Notes under the pieces: model-generated | Told to the model about the DNA's origin: nothing | Database searches by the model: none | The model's input: the letters and a program-made list of their open reading frames with translations, nothing else | Made by a program: the position numbers and the translations under genes | DNA from: Massilia psychrophila | GTDB taxonomy: Bacteria > Pseudomonadota > Gammaproteobacteria > Burkholderiales > Burkholderiaceae_D | Direction of reading: 5' to 3' | Assembly (NCBI RefSeq): GCF_002760665.1 | Contig: NZ_PDOB01000019.1 | Coordinates: 22,826-86,825 of the forward strand | Length of the DNA stretch: 64,000 nucleotides | In this document: positions 44,143 to 52,759 of the stretch, piece after piece | Position numbering within the stretch: position 1 is the stretch's first letter | Layout: each line of letters starts with the position of its first letter

Positions 44143-45227
44143 TGAACTGGACTTTAGTGCCGGCGAGCGACTTTGCCAGCCATGCCGCAACCTGGCAGAA
44201 ATTGAACCAGCAGGGGCCTGCTTCGACGCTCTTCGAACTCGAGTTCGTGCAGCCCCTGCTGGCCGAATTCGGCACCGGCAAGGAATTGCTGGTGATCTGT
44301 ACATCGCAGCAGGCGGTGGTGGCGATGGCCATCATGGCGCCGAGCCGCACCAGCGCATGGGAAACCTTCCAGCCATCGCAAGCGCCGATAGGTATGTGGA
44401 TGAATATGCCAGGTTGCGACCTCGACGACTTGCTGAACGGCTTGATGCGCAAATTGCCCGGCCTGCCGCTGGTGATCGGCGTGACCCAGCGCGACCCGTT
44501 CCTGTTCCCGCGCCCGCCAGACAGCGCCTCGCTGCAGACGCTCGACTATATTGACACTGCGCGCATTCAGATCGAGGGCAGCTTCGACGACTACTGGGCC
44601 GCACGCGGCAAGAATCTGCGGGCCAATTTGAAAAAGCAGCGCGCCCGACTGGTCAAGGAAGGCTACGCCGTGCGCATGGAAACGAGCCGGGCGCCGCAGC
44701 AAATGGCCGCGGCGGTGGCCGACTACGGACGGCTCGAAAGCGCCGGCTGGAAAGCGCAGGGCGGCACCGCGATTCACCCCGACAATAAACAGGGACGTTT
44801 CTACCGCAGCATGCTCGAGGGGTTCGCCCGGCGCGGTGCGGCCAGCGTGATCCGCTACTGCTTGAACGACAAGGTCGTGGCGATGAATTTGTGCATCGAA
44901 GGCAATGGTAGCCTGATCGTCCTGAAAACCACCTACGACGAAACCGTTCCTAGCCACTTGTCGCCGGCTTTCCTGATGCGCGAGGAAACCTGCCAGCAGA
45001 TGTTTGCGGAGAAAAAGTTCTCCACCTTGGAATTTTACGGCAAAGTCATGGAATGGCACCTGCGGTGGACCGACGAGGTGAGGACGCTGTACCATGTGAA
45101 CAGTTATCGATGGCCAATACTGCTTCGATTGCACACCATCCTCAAAAACCGCCAGAACCGCCCGTTGGCGCAAGCAGACGCCGTGCCGGCCGAACCAAAT
45201 CAGCTCGAAAAACAACCGTCGGAATAA
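44139..45227 (+). CDS. GNAT/FemAB-like acyltransferase (BioF2-type)
   Basis: A 362-residue protein. The centre and C-terminal half (GSFDDYWAARGKNLRANLKKQRARLVKEG, ESAGWKAQGGTAIHPD, VVAMNLCIEGNGSLIVLKTTYDE) match the Acetyltransf_6/BioF2-like GNAT family often found in polysaccharide loci. It probably acylates an amino group of a sugar, perhaps the product of the preceding aminotransferase. It overlaps the DegT stop, and the ACP gene follows 10 bp later. Confidence 0.78.
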   Translation: MMNWTLVPASDFASHAATWQKLNQQGPASTLFELEFVQPLLAEFGTGKELLVICTSQQAVVAMAIMAPSRTSAWETFQPSQAPIGMWMNMPGCDLDDLLNGLMRKLPGLPLVIGVTQRDPFLFPRPPDSASLQTLDYIDTARIQIEGSFDDYWAARGKNLRANLKKQRARLVKEGYAVRMETSRAPQQMAAAVADYGRLESAGWKAQGGTAIHPDNKQGRFYRSMLEGFARRGAASVIRYCLNDKVVAMNLCIEGNGSLIVLKTTYDETVPSHLSPAFLMREETCQQMFAEKKFSTLEFYGKVMEWHLRWTDEVRTLYHVNSYRWPILLRLHTILKNRQNRPLAQADAVPAEPNQLEKQPSE

Positions 45228-45237
45228 TGAAATAATT

Positions 45238-45483
45238 ATGTATCTCGAAGAAATCAAAACCATCCTCGCTGACGTGCTCAGTCTCGGCGCGGCGAAAGAC
45301 ACCCTGACCGAACAATCGGCCTTGCTGGGAAGCATTCCAGAACTCGACTCAATGGCAGTGGTTAACCTCATTGCCGCGCTCGAAGAACACTTCGGCATCG
45401 TTGTCGATGACGATGAAATCAGCGCCACCACGTTTGAAACCCTCGGTAGCCTGAACGCTTTCGTCCAGCAAAAACTGGCGTAA
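45238..45483 (+). CDS. Acyl carrier protein, exosortase A-associated
   Basis: An 81-residue acidic helical protein. Ser38 in ELDSMAVVNLIAALEEHFGI is the phosphopantetheine attachment site. It needs a PPTase encoded elsewhere. In other XrtA loci such an ACP sits beside the TIGR03098 ligase and TIGR03099 decarboxylase; here these are in the opposite operon, while two hydrolases follow directly. It probably carries the activated amino acid or acyl group. Confidence 0.88.
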   Translation: MYLEEIKTILADVLSLGAAKDTLTEQSALLGSIPELDSMAVVNLIAALEEHFGIVVDDDEISATTFETLGSLNAFVQQKLA

Positions 45484-46340
45484 TGGCGCAAGTTTCATCG
45501 GCCCCGCGCGCCGAGCCTTTCTTTTTGAAAGCGGAACCGGGCCAGCGCTTTTGCCTCTTCCATCCGCCGGCCGGCGCCTGCCGTGGTGCGGTGCTGTATG
45601 TGCCGCCGTTCGGCGAAGAGATGAACAAGGCGCGCCGGATGGCCGCCCTGCAGGCGCGCGCATTGGCGGCCGAAGGATTCGGCGTACTGCTGCTCGACCT
45701 GTATGGTTGTGGCGATAGCAGCGGCGACTTTGCCGAGGCCCGCTGGGACATCTGGAAATGCGATCTCGCGCTCGGCCAGCAGTGGCTGCTGCAGCGGCTC
45801 GGCTGCCCGGTCATCCTGTGGGGACTGCGTCTGGGCGCCCTGCTCGCGCTTGACTATACGCGCGGCGCGCCGGAAGCGCCGGCCAGCCTGCTGCTGTGGC
45901 AACCGGTGCAAAACGGGGCGACCTTCCTGACCCAGTTCCTGCGCCTGCGCATCGCCAACGACATGCGCGGCGAAGACAAGGAAAAAGGCGGCGGCACCAA
46001 GGCCCTGCGCGACACGCTGCGCGCCGGCGTCGCGCTGGAAATCGCCGGCTATGAGCTGGCGCCGGCGCTGGCCGAGGCCATCGAAGGGCTCGACGCCGCC
46101 GCGCTGATGGCGACCACCTGTCCGGTAGATTGGTTCGAGGCGGTGCCAGCCGACGGTCGTGCGCTCTCGCCCGGCGCCGTCAAGGTCGCTGCCGCCTGGC
46201 AGGCCGGCGGCGTCGACCTGCGCACCCACCTGGTCACTTGCCCGCCATTCTGGGCCACCCAGGAAGTGACCGAATGCGCCGCGCTGCTGGCCGCGACGTC
46301 GTCGGTACTTTCGTCGGTTTTGAGCGGAGCGGCAGCATGA
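45483..46340 (+). CDS. Hydrolase 2, exosortase A-associated (alpha/beta fold)
   Basis: A 285-residue alpha/beta-hydrolase matching TIGR03101. It has PPFGEEMNKARRM near 41-53 and LDLYGCGDSSG at 71-81. At the nucleophile elbow it has GLRLG (114-118) in place of GxSxG, so the usual serine is absent. It may be a non-catalytic partner of hydrolase 1 or use another residue. Its ATG lies within the stop region of the ACP gene. Confidence 0.85.
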   Translation: MAQVSSAPRAEPFFLKAEPGQRFCLFHPPAGACRGAVLYVPPFGEEMNKARRMAALQARALAAEGFGVLLLDLYGCGDSSGDFAEARWDIWKCDLALGQQWLLQRLGCPVILWGLRLGALLALDYTRGAPEAPASLLLWQPVQNGATFLTQFLRLRIANDMRGEDKEKGGGTKALRDTLRAGVALEIAGYELAPALAEAIEGLDAAALMATTCPVDWFEAVPADGRALSPGAVKVAAAWQAGGVDLRTHLVTCPPFWATQEVTECAALLAATSSVLSSVLSGAAA

Positions 46341-47197
46341 ATTACGAAGAACAGGCCATCACGTTCGACTGCCATGGCGCCTCTTTGTACGGCATCGCCA
46401 GCGTGCCGCAGCAAAGCGGCGCGCGCGGCGTGCTGATCGTCGTTGGCGGCCCCCAATACCGCGTTGGCAGCCATCGCCAGTTCGCACTGCTGGCGCGCAG
46501 CCTCGCTTCGCAAGGCATTCCCGCTATGCGTTTCGACTACCGCGGTATGGGCGACAGCGTCGGCGAGCCGCGCACCTTCGAAGAAGTCGGCCCCGACCTG
46601 CGTGCGGCGATCGACCACTTCATCGTTACCGTTCCCGGCATGCAGGAAGTGGTGATCTGGGGGCTGTGCGATGCGGCGGCGGCGGCCCTGTTCTACGGCG
46701 CCGAAGACGCACGCGTGTGCGGCCTGGTGCTGCTCAACCCCTGGGTTCGCACCAGCGGCGGCCATGCGAAGGCGACCCTCAAGCACTATTATCTGGAGCG
46801 CCTGCTGCAGCCGGCGCTGTGGCGCAAGATCGTCAGCGGACGTTTCAACTACCGCGGTGCGTTGCGCTCGTTGGCCAGCGTGGCTGGCGCTGCCGCCAAG
46901 CCGGCTGCAACCGGAAGCGGCGTCGGTCACGCCGCCGCCGCGGACGCGCCGCTGCCGGATCGCATGCTGGCGGGGCTGGCCAACTTTAAGGGAAAAGTCT
47001 TGTTGATACTAAGCGGGCGCGACCTGACGGCGCGGGAATTTTCCGACCTGGCGAAAGGGTCCGCCAAATGGCAGCGCCTGCTTGGCGCCAGCCGGGTCAC
47101 CCGCCATGCGCTGGACGAGGCCGACCATACGTTTTCGCGCCGGGTTTGGCGCGACCAGGTATCGACATGGACCGGCGACTGGATCAAATCATGGTGA
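46337..47197 (+). CDS. Hydrolase 1, exosortase A-associated (alpha/beta fold)
   Basis: A 286-residue alpha/beta-hydrolase matching TIGR03100. It has VVGGPQYRVGSHRQFA at about 35-50 and FDYRGMGDS at 66-74. The nucleophile elbow reads GLCDA (109-113), which suggests Cys111 in place of Ser. A C-terminal DEADHTFSRR supplies the His. It probably releases or transfers an ACP-bound group as a thioesterase-like enzyme. Its start overlaps hydrolase 2 by ATGA, and its stop overlaps the next glycosyltransferase start. Confidence 0.85.
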   Translation: MNYEEQAITFDCHGASLYGIASVPQQSGARGVLIVVGGPQYRVGSHRQFALLARSLASQGIPAMRFDYRGMGDSVGEPRTFEEVGPDLRAAIDHFIVTVPGMQEVVIWGLCDAAAAALFYGAEDARVCGLVLLNPWVRTSGGHAKATLKHYYLERLLQPALWRKIVSGRFNYRGALRSLASVAGAAAKPAATGSGVGHAAAADAPLPDRMLAGLANFKGKVLLILSGRDLTAREFSDLAKGSAKWQRLLGASRVTRHALDEADHTFSRRVWRDQVSTWTGDWIKSW

Positions 47198-48483
47198 AGC
47201 GGGTATTGATGATCGCGTTCCACTTTCCGCCGCTGCGCGGCAGCAGCGGGATTCAGCGCACGCTCAAATTCGCCCAGTACCTGCCGCAGTTCGGCTGGCA
47301 GCCGGTAGTGCTGTCGGCCCATCCGCGCGCCTACGCCCAGAGCGGGCCGGACCAGTTGCGCGACATTCCGGCCGAGGCGGTGGTGCACCGCGCATTCGCC
47401 CTCGACACCTCGCGCCACCTGTCGATCAAGGGCCGCTACCCCAACTGGCTGGCGCTACCGGACCGCTGGGTCACGTGGGCGCTGGGCGCGGTGCCGGCCG
47501 GCCTGGGCCTGATCCGCCGCCATCGCCCGCAAGTGATCTGGTCGACCTATCCGATCGCCACCGCCCATGTGATCGGCTACGCCTTGCACCGTCTGACCGG
47601 TATCCCGTGGGTGGCCGACCTGCGCGATCCGATGACTGACGAGGGTTATCCGGCAAACCCGCTGACGCGCCGGGTCTACCAATGGATCGAAAAGAAAACG
47701 CTGCTCAATTGCCAGCGTGCGGTATGCACCACGCCCGGCACCATCAGGACGTACCGCACCCGCTTCCCGGACATTCCGGCGTCCCGCTTCGTGCTGCTTG
47801 AAAACGGCTTCGACGAAGAAAATTTTGCCGATGCCGAAAGCCTGGCAGCGGCGCCGCGCGACGCCGGCCGCTTCGCGCTGGTGCACAGCGGCGTGATCTA
47901 TCCTTCCGAGCGCGACCCGATTCCCCTGTTCGCGGCGGTGGCCGCCTTGAAGGCGCAAGGGCTGATCGGCGCCGCCACGTTCGAACTGGTGCTGCGCGCT
48001 ACCGGCCATGACGGCTACCTGGCCGAACTGATTGCGCGCTACGGCATCGGCGACGTCGTCACGCTGGCGCCGCACGTGCCCTACCGCGACGCGCTGGCCG
48101 AGATGGTCACGGCAGGCGGCTTGCTGATCCTGCAGGCGGCCAACTGCAATCACCAGGTGCCGGCCAAGCTGTACGAATACCTGCGCGCGCGCCGTCCGAT
48201 CCTGGCCTTGACCGATCCGGCCGGCGACACCGCCGCGACGCTGCGAAGTGCCGGCATCGACACCATCGCCCCGCTCGACTCAAAAGAAGCAATCATGGAC
48301 GCCTTGTCGCGCTTCCTGGCACTGGCGCTGGCCGGCCAGGCGCCGCTGGCCTCGCCCGACAAGATCAACGCCAACTCGCGCCGCGCCCGCACTGGTGTGC
48401 TGGCAGCGCTGCTGGACGCCATCGCGCTGGAAAGCCCGCTCGAACCGGCCGACGCCGCCAGACCTAGTCCGACCAAACAATAG
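47191..48483 (+). CDS. Glycosyltransferase, GT4-like
   Basis: A 430-residue GT-B enzyme starting VLMIAFHFPPLRGSSGIQRTLKFAQYLPQFGW, with WSTYPIATAHVIGYALHRLTGIPWVADLRDPM and a C-terminal part ending in KLYEYLRARRPILALTDPAGD. It adds one more sugar to the repeat unit. ATG 47191 overlaps the hydrolase stop; the Pro/Arg-rich upstream frame is a shadow. The TPR gene begins 9 bp after it. Confidence 0.83.
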   Translation: MVKRVLMIAFHFPPLRGSSGIQRTLKFAQYLPQFGWQPVVLSAHPRAYAQSGPDQLRDIPAEAVVHRAFALDTSRHLSIKGRYPNWLALPDRWVTWALGAVPAGLGLIRRHRPQVIWSTYPIATAHVIGYALHRLTGIPWVADLRDPMTDEGYPANPLTRRVYQWIEKKTLLNCQRAVCTTPGTIRTYRTRFPDIPASRFVLLENGFDEENFADAESLAAAPRDAGRFALVHSGVIYPSERDPIPLFAAVAALKAQGLIGAATFELVLRATGHDGYLAELIARYGIGDVVTLAPHVPYRDALAEMVTAGGLLILQAANCNHQVPAKLYEYLRARRPILALTDPAGDTAATLRSAGIDTIAPLDSKEAIMDALSRFLALALAGQAPLASPDKINANSRRARTGVLAALLDAIALESPLEPADAARPSPTKQ

Positions 48484-48492
48484 GGAGTAGAT

Positions 48493-49137
48493 ATGAAAAC
48501 CATGTGGTGTATCGGGGCCGCCCTCGCCCTTGCCCTCGTCCTCGCCACGGCGTCAACCGCAGGCGCGGCAGGTTATTGCGGCGACCTGAAAAACGCATAT
48601 GGCCCGTTCGACTACCGTACTCGCGCCGCGCATGCGGAAAACTTCAACCTAGTCGAAAAAGACCACTTTACCGCGGGAATCGAAAACGGCATCAAAGGCA
48701 GCAGCGGCCAACTCGGCGCCGACCTCGACTATACGTTGCGCGCCATTCCGAACCACCACCGCGCGCTGGCCACGATGGCGCGGGTGGCGGTGCAGACCAA
48801 GTCGCTACAGTTGCCCGGCGCCAAGTATGCCGTCGAATGCTATTTTGAACGCGCGATGCGCTTCACGCCCGACGATGGCGCGGTGCGTGCCGAGTTCGGC
48901 ACCTACATGTTTGCGCTGGGCAAGCGGGACAAGGCGCTCATTGCCTTCAAGGACGCCGCCGAGATGGCGCCGGAGAACGCCGCCATCAACTACAACCTTG
49001 GCCTGGCCTACTTCCAGCAGAAAAACTATACCGAAGCGTTGGTATATGCGAAGAAGGCATACGCGCTGGGCTTTCCTTTGCCGGGGCTGAAAAACAAGCT
49101 GGCCGCTGCCGGCAAATGGGACAACCGCGCCGAGTAA
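48493..49137 (+). CDS. Secreted TPR-repeat protein
   Basis: A 214-residue protein with a signal peptide (hydrophobic 5-22, cleavage near AGA/A) and a short N-terminal domain with Cys (GYCGDLKNAYGPFDYR). Two or three TPR-like repeats follow (RAVQTKSL-type, then NAAINYNLGLAYFQQKNYTEALVYAKKAYALG). AGGGAG precedes the ATG. It is the last gene of the plus operon and ends one base from the convergent VanZ gene. Probably a periplasmic adaptor; its role is unknown. Confidence 0.75.
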   Translation: MKTMWCIGAALALALVLATASTAGAAGYCGDLKNAYGPFDYRTRAAHAENFNLVEKDHFTAGIENGIKGSSGQLGADLDYTLRAIPNHHRALATMARVAVQTKSLQLPGAKYAVECYFERAMRFTPDDGAVRAEFGTYMFALGKRDKALIAFKDAAEMAPENAAINYNLGLAYFQQKNYTEALVYAKKAYALGFPLPGLKNKLAAAGKWDNRAE

Positions 49138-51420
49138 CTACCTCGCACGGCGACGCTCAATAACTTTGGGTAAATCCACGTTAGCACATGGCGCCGACAG
49201 CGGCAGCAGGCGCCTGGCCAGCAGCACGCCGGTCGACACCACCACCAGCGCGGCGCCATCGAAGCTGCACCACCTAATGAGCAGCGTTGACGCCGACAGC
49301 AGCGCGTTGCGGTTTTCTCCCAGCAAAAATTGCACGCCGCTGAAAATCCTGCCGTTGTTGATGACCACCGGTTCGATTCCCTGGTTCAGCAGCCACCAGC
49401 GAGCCAGCACCAGCGCCGCCGTCACCAGCACCAGCACCGGCGCAGTGCGCGCGCCGCGGCGGTAACAGGCCAGCATCACCGCGTTGCCGGCAAACAGGGC
49501 AATCAGCAAAGCGAGGAAAACTGCGCCGCCGTCTGCCACCAGTTCGGTGATGTTGTCGGTGACTGCCAACTGCAGCACGACGAATGCCGCCAGCAGCCAG
49601 AATGGCAACAGACACAGGCTGTTCACAATGATCCGCGCGTTGCGGCCCGGGCGCGGACCGGCCAGCAGCGCCAGCAGCAGCGGAATGGCGAACACGGCAT
49701 ACAACGCCACGTAGCGCACCAGCCGTTCCGCCGCACTGACCAGTCCCCTCGGCCATGCGGCAAGGCCTACGCGCCAGGCCTCGCCCCAATAGTTGTCCTC
49801 GACGATGCGGCGGTACAGGTCGGGGGCGCCGATGATTTTCTCAAGCATAATGCCGGGGGTGGCGAGGTCGACCAGTACATAGCTTACCAGCGCGATGACG
49901 GCGACCAGCAATGGTCCGTACAGCGTACCGCGGCGGCGCTGTGCATCGAGCCGCAGCACCGCGCGCGCCACCAGCCACGGTCCGCCGCCGAGCCACAACA
50001 AAGCCAGCGAAAACACGGCTGCGCCCAACAGCGGCCGCTCGCCAAACAATTTTTTCAGGTTGTAGGGGATGCCGGGTAGTTGCACCAGGGTCCACATGGC
50101 GACAGTAAGCGCGGTGGCGCATGCTGCAACCAACACCCACGCCGGCGCCGGTCCGGCGCGGGCGGCCAGCGGTTGCGCCAGTGCCGGTGCCGGTGCTGGC
50201 TGGCCGGAGCGCAGCGCCACCGCGGCCGGCGCCAGCACGGCTGCCATCGCCAGCGCAGTGGTGTCGCCATGCAAACCGGCCAGCGCGACGCGCACCCATT
50301 CCAGCGCAGCGAGCAGCAACAGTACGGCGGTGCTCCACAAGTACGGGCGCGCACGCAGCCGGCTTGACGCCGCCATACCGGACCAAAGCAGGCTGCCGAT
50401 TGCCAGCGCCTCGAAGGCCGCCGGCACGATCTCGTTGATGGCGCCTTGCCACAACACGTGCGAGAACGGCGTGAAGGTAAAGCCGGCGTCAACGGCCTGG
50501 CCACGATAGGGCGTCAGCACGGTGATCAGGTAGGCCGCCAGCGCCAGGGCGAAGCCGATGCCGGCGGCGCGCGGCGTGCGCCACTGCGCGACCAGGTAGC
50601 CGGCCGCCAGTCCGAGCGCGATGCCGAGCAGGGTTTCGCGCCGCAGGCTGCCGTACGGTACCAGCACCTCGAGGGTGATTGCCAGCGCCGCCAGGGCGAC
50701 TGCGCCAAGCGCCGGCCGGCGCAGCAAGCCGACGCGGGCGACGGCAATGCCGGCCAGCGCCGCGGCCAGTGCGTGCTGTGTAAGGCGCATCAATTCGAAG
50801 GTCGGTGCGAACACGGCGCCCTTGACGTGTTCGCGCAGCAGGCCGATATCGAGGGTGGGGATGAACGGGAAAGATTCGTACAGCAGCCACAGCAGAACCA
50901 GCCCTGCCAAGAACAGGTCGCGTCCGGCCGCCTGCCCGGCCAATTGCGTGCGCAATGCGCGACGCACCCATTCCGCTATCAGGAAGCCGGCACCCATCCC
51001 GACGGTATTCCAGAACGCATCGGCCAGCGACGCGACGCGGCTGGGCAGGTACAACTGGACCAGCTGGATACCGATTGCCAGCAGCAGTATCGACAGCAGC
51101 GCGGCGATTGCGCGCGCGGCGCCATTGCGAAACGCCAGCACCAGGCTGACACCGAGGGGCACGAACAGGAAAAAATTATCCAGCGCATCAGACTGGTTCG
51201 CGAACACGCCATACTCGGCGAAAAACCGCTCGACCGGCAAGCCCTGGCTGACAAAATTGAACGGAAACAGCGAACCGTAGATGATGAAAGCTGCCACCGC
51301 GGCCAGGAACACATATGCAGGTACCGGCGAGGCGGCCGCGCCAGGCGGGCGTGTCGGTGTTGGCGTCGTCGGCAAGCGCACACCCGGACCGTTATCAGGC
51401 ACTGGCCGACTTGATTGCAT
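49138..51420 (-). CDS. VanZ-like large membrane protein
   Basis: About 760 residues with some 16-18 hydrophobic helices. The N-terminal part (AFIIYGSLFPFNF, SDALDNFFLFVPLGVSLVL) is a VanZ-like domain, and a second VanZ-like block begins near ELMRLTQHALAA. It is larger than usual VanZ proteins. Starts at ATG 51420 inside the 3' end of prsR (26-bp overlap), with an ATG 18 bases upstream as alternative. It is expressed with prsK-prsR. Function in the locus unknown; VanZ domains are linked with envelope polymers. Confidence 0.7.
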   Translation of the reverse strand: MQSSRPVPDNGPGVRLPTTPTPTRPPGAAASPVPAYVFLAAVAAFIIYGSLFPFNFVSQGLPVERFFAEYGVFANQSDALDNFFLFVPLGVSLVLAFRNGAARAIAALLSILLLAIGIQLVQLYLPSRVASLADAFWNTVGMGAGFLIAEWVRRALRTQLAGQAAGRDLFLAGLVLLWLLYESFPFIPTLDIGLLREHVKGAVFAPTFELMRLTQHALAAALAGIAVARVGLLRRPALGAVALAALAITLEVLVPYGSLRRETLLGIALGLAAGYLVAQWRTPRAAGIGFALALAAYLITVLTPYRGQAVDAGFTFTPFSHVLWQGAINEIVPAAFEALAIGSLLWSGMAASSRLRARPYLWSTAVLLLLAALEWVRVALAGLHGDTTALAMAAVLAPAAVALRSGQPAPAPALAQPLAARAGPAPAWVLVAACATALTVAMWTLVQLPGIPYNLKKLFGERPLLGAAVFSLALLWLGGGPWLVARAVLRLDAQRRRGTLYGPLLVAVIALVSYVLVDLATPGIMLEKIIGAPDLYRRIVEDNYWGEAWRVGLAAWPRGLVSAAERLVRYVALYAVFAIPLLLALLAGPRPGRNARIIVNSLCLLPFWLLAAFVVLQLAVTDNITELVADGGAVFLALLIALFAGNAVMLACYRRGARTAPVLVLVTAALVLARWWLLNQGIEPVVINNGRIFSGVQFLLGENRNALLSASTLLIRWCSFDGAALVVVSTGVLLARRLLPLSAPCANVDLPKVIERRRAR

Positions 51421-52759
51421 GCCGCGCCAGCAAGTCATACATGGTCGGCCGGCTGACCCCCAGCAATTCCGAGGCCTTGACGATGTTGCCGTCGACCCGG
51501 GCCAGCGCCTTGACGATCGCCTTGTACTCGGCTTCGTCGCGCACCTGGCGCAAGTTGAGCGGCTCGTCTTCGGCGGCCGGGCTTGATAAGCCGAGGTCGT
51601 CGGCGGCGATGGTCTGGCCGTCCGTCATGATCACGGCGCGCTTGATGCAGTTTTCCATTTCGCGCACATTGCCCGGCCAGCCGTGCGCTTCGATCGCGAC
51701 AATTGCCTCGTTGTTGAAATGGAGGGACGAACGCGACTCCTGGGCGCTGAACTTGTTCTTGAAGTGGTGCGCCAGCAGCGCCGCGTCGCCCACCCGGTCG
51801 CGCAATGGCGGGATGGTGACGACGATCTCGGACAGGCGGTAATACAAGTCTTCGCGGAAGCGGCCGGTCGCGGTCAGGTCCTTGAGGCGCTGGTGGGTGG
51901 CGCAGACGATCCTGACATCGACGGCAATCTCTTCGTGGCCGCCGACCCGCTCGACGACGCGCTCTTGCAAAAAGCGCAGCAGCTTGGCCTGCAGCGCCAT
52001 CGGCAAGTCGCCCACCTCGTCGAGGAAGAAGCTGCCGCCATGGGCCAGCTCGACCTTGCCCTTGGTTTGCTTGGCGGCGCCGGTAAAGGCGCCCTTTTCG
52101 TAGCCGAACAGCTCGCTCTCGAGCAGGTTTTCCGGAATCGCGGCGCAGTTGATCGCCATGAAGCGGTTGCTGGCGCGTGGGCTGAGCGCGTGCAGCGCAC
52201 GCGCCAGCACTTCCTTGCCGGTGCCGCTTTCTCCCAGAATCATGACCGAGGCCGATGTCGGCGCCACCTTTTCGATGTTGCGGCACACCTTGAGCATGCC
52301 GGCGTCGCGCGAGATCACGCCGGCCATGGGCGAATCGACCTGCGATTGCTGCATGCGGCGATTTTCCTGTTGCAATGCATTGAGGAAGAAAGCGCGCTCG
52401 ATCACCAGCCCCAGCACCTCCGGGTCGCACGGCTTCTGGTGGAAGTCGTAGGCGCCCATCGCGATCGCCTTGACGGCATTACCGCGTTCCTGGTTGCCGG
52501 TCAGGACAATCACCCGCGTCTCCGGCGCCAGCGCCAGGATCTGCTGCAAGGTGGCCAGCCCCTCGGTCGAGCCGTCCGGGTCGGGCGGCAAGCCCAGGTC
52601 CATCGTCACCACCGCCGGCTCATGGCGGCGGATCTGCGCCAGCGCGCTTTCGCGATCGCCCGCGACGACCACGTCATACGCGTCGAAACTCCAGCGCAGC
52701 TGCTTTTGCAAGCCAGGATCGTCCTCGATGATCAACAGTTTTTGTTTGGTTTGGGTCAC
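51395..52759 (-). CDS. prsR: PEP-CTERM-box response regulator PrsR (NtrC family)
   Basis: A 454-residue sigma-54-dependent activator matching TIGR02915. The receiver domain has Asp54 (VTMDLGLPP), acidic residues 12-14 and Lys109. The AAA+ domain has Walker A GESGTGKE (176-183) and the sigma-54 contact GAFTGA (223-228). The C-terminal helix-turn-helix ([20 protein letters not shown]) is the Fis type. Phosphorylated by PrsK, it should bind the boxes at 8714 and 11961 and start transcription from sigma-54 promoters such as that of the PEP-CTERM gene. Starts with GTG overlapping the prsK stop. Confidence 0.92.
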   Translation of the reverse strand: MTQTKQKLLIIEDDPGLQKQLRWSFDAYDVVVAGDRESALAQIRRHEPAVVTMDLGLPPDPDGSTEGLATLQQILALAPETRVIVLTGNQERGNAVKAIAMGAYDFHQKPCDPEVLGLVIERAFFLNALQQENRRMQQSQVDSPMAGVISRDAGMLKVCRNIEKVAPTSASVMILGESGTGKEVLARALHALSPRASNRFMAINCAAIPENLLESELFGYEKGAFTGAAKQTKGKVELAHGGSFFLDEVGDLPMALQAKLLRFLQERVVERVGGHEEIAVDVRIVCATHQRLKDLTATGRFREDLYYRLSEIVVTIPPLRDRVGDAALLAHHFKNKFSAQESRSSLHFNNEAIVAIEAHGWPGNVREMENCIKRAVIMTDGQTIAADDLGLSSPAAEDEPLNLRQVRDEAEYKAIVKALARVDGNIVKASELLGVSRPTMYDLLARHAIKSASA

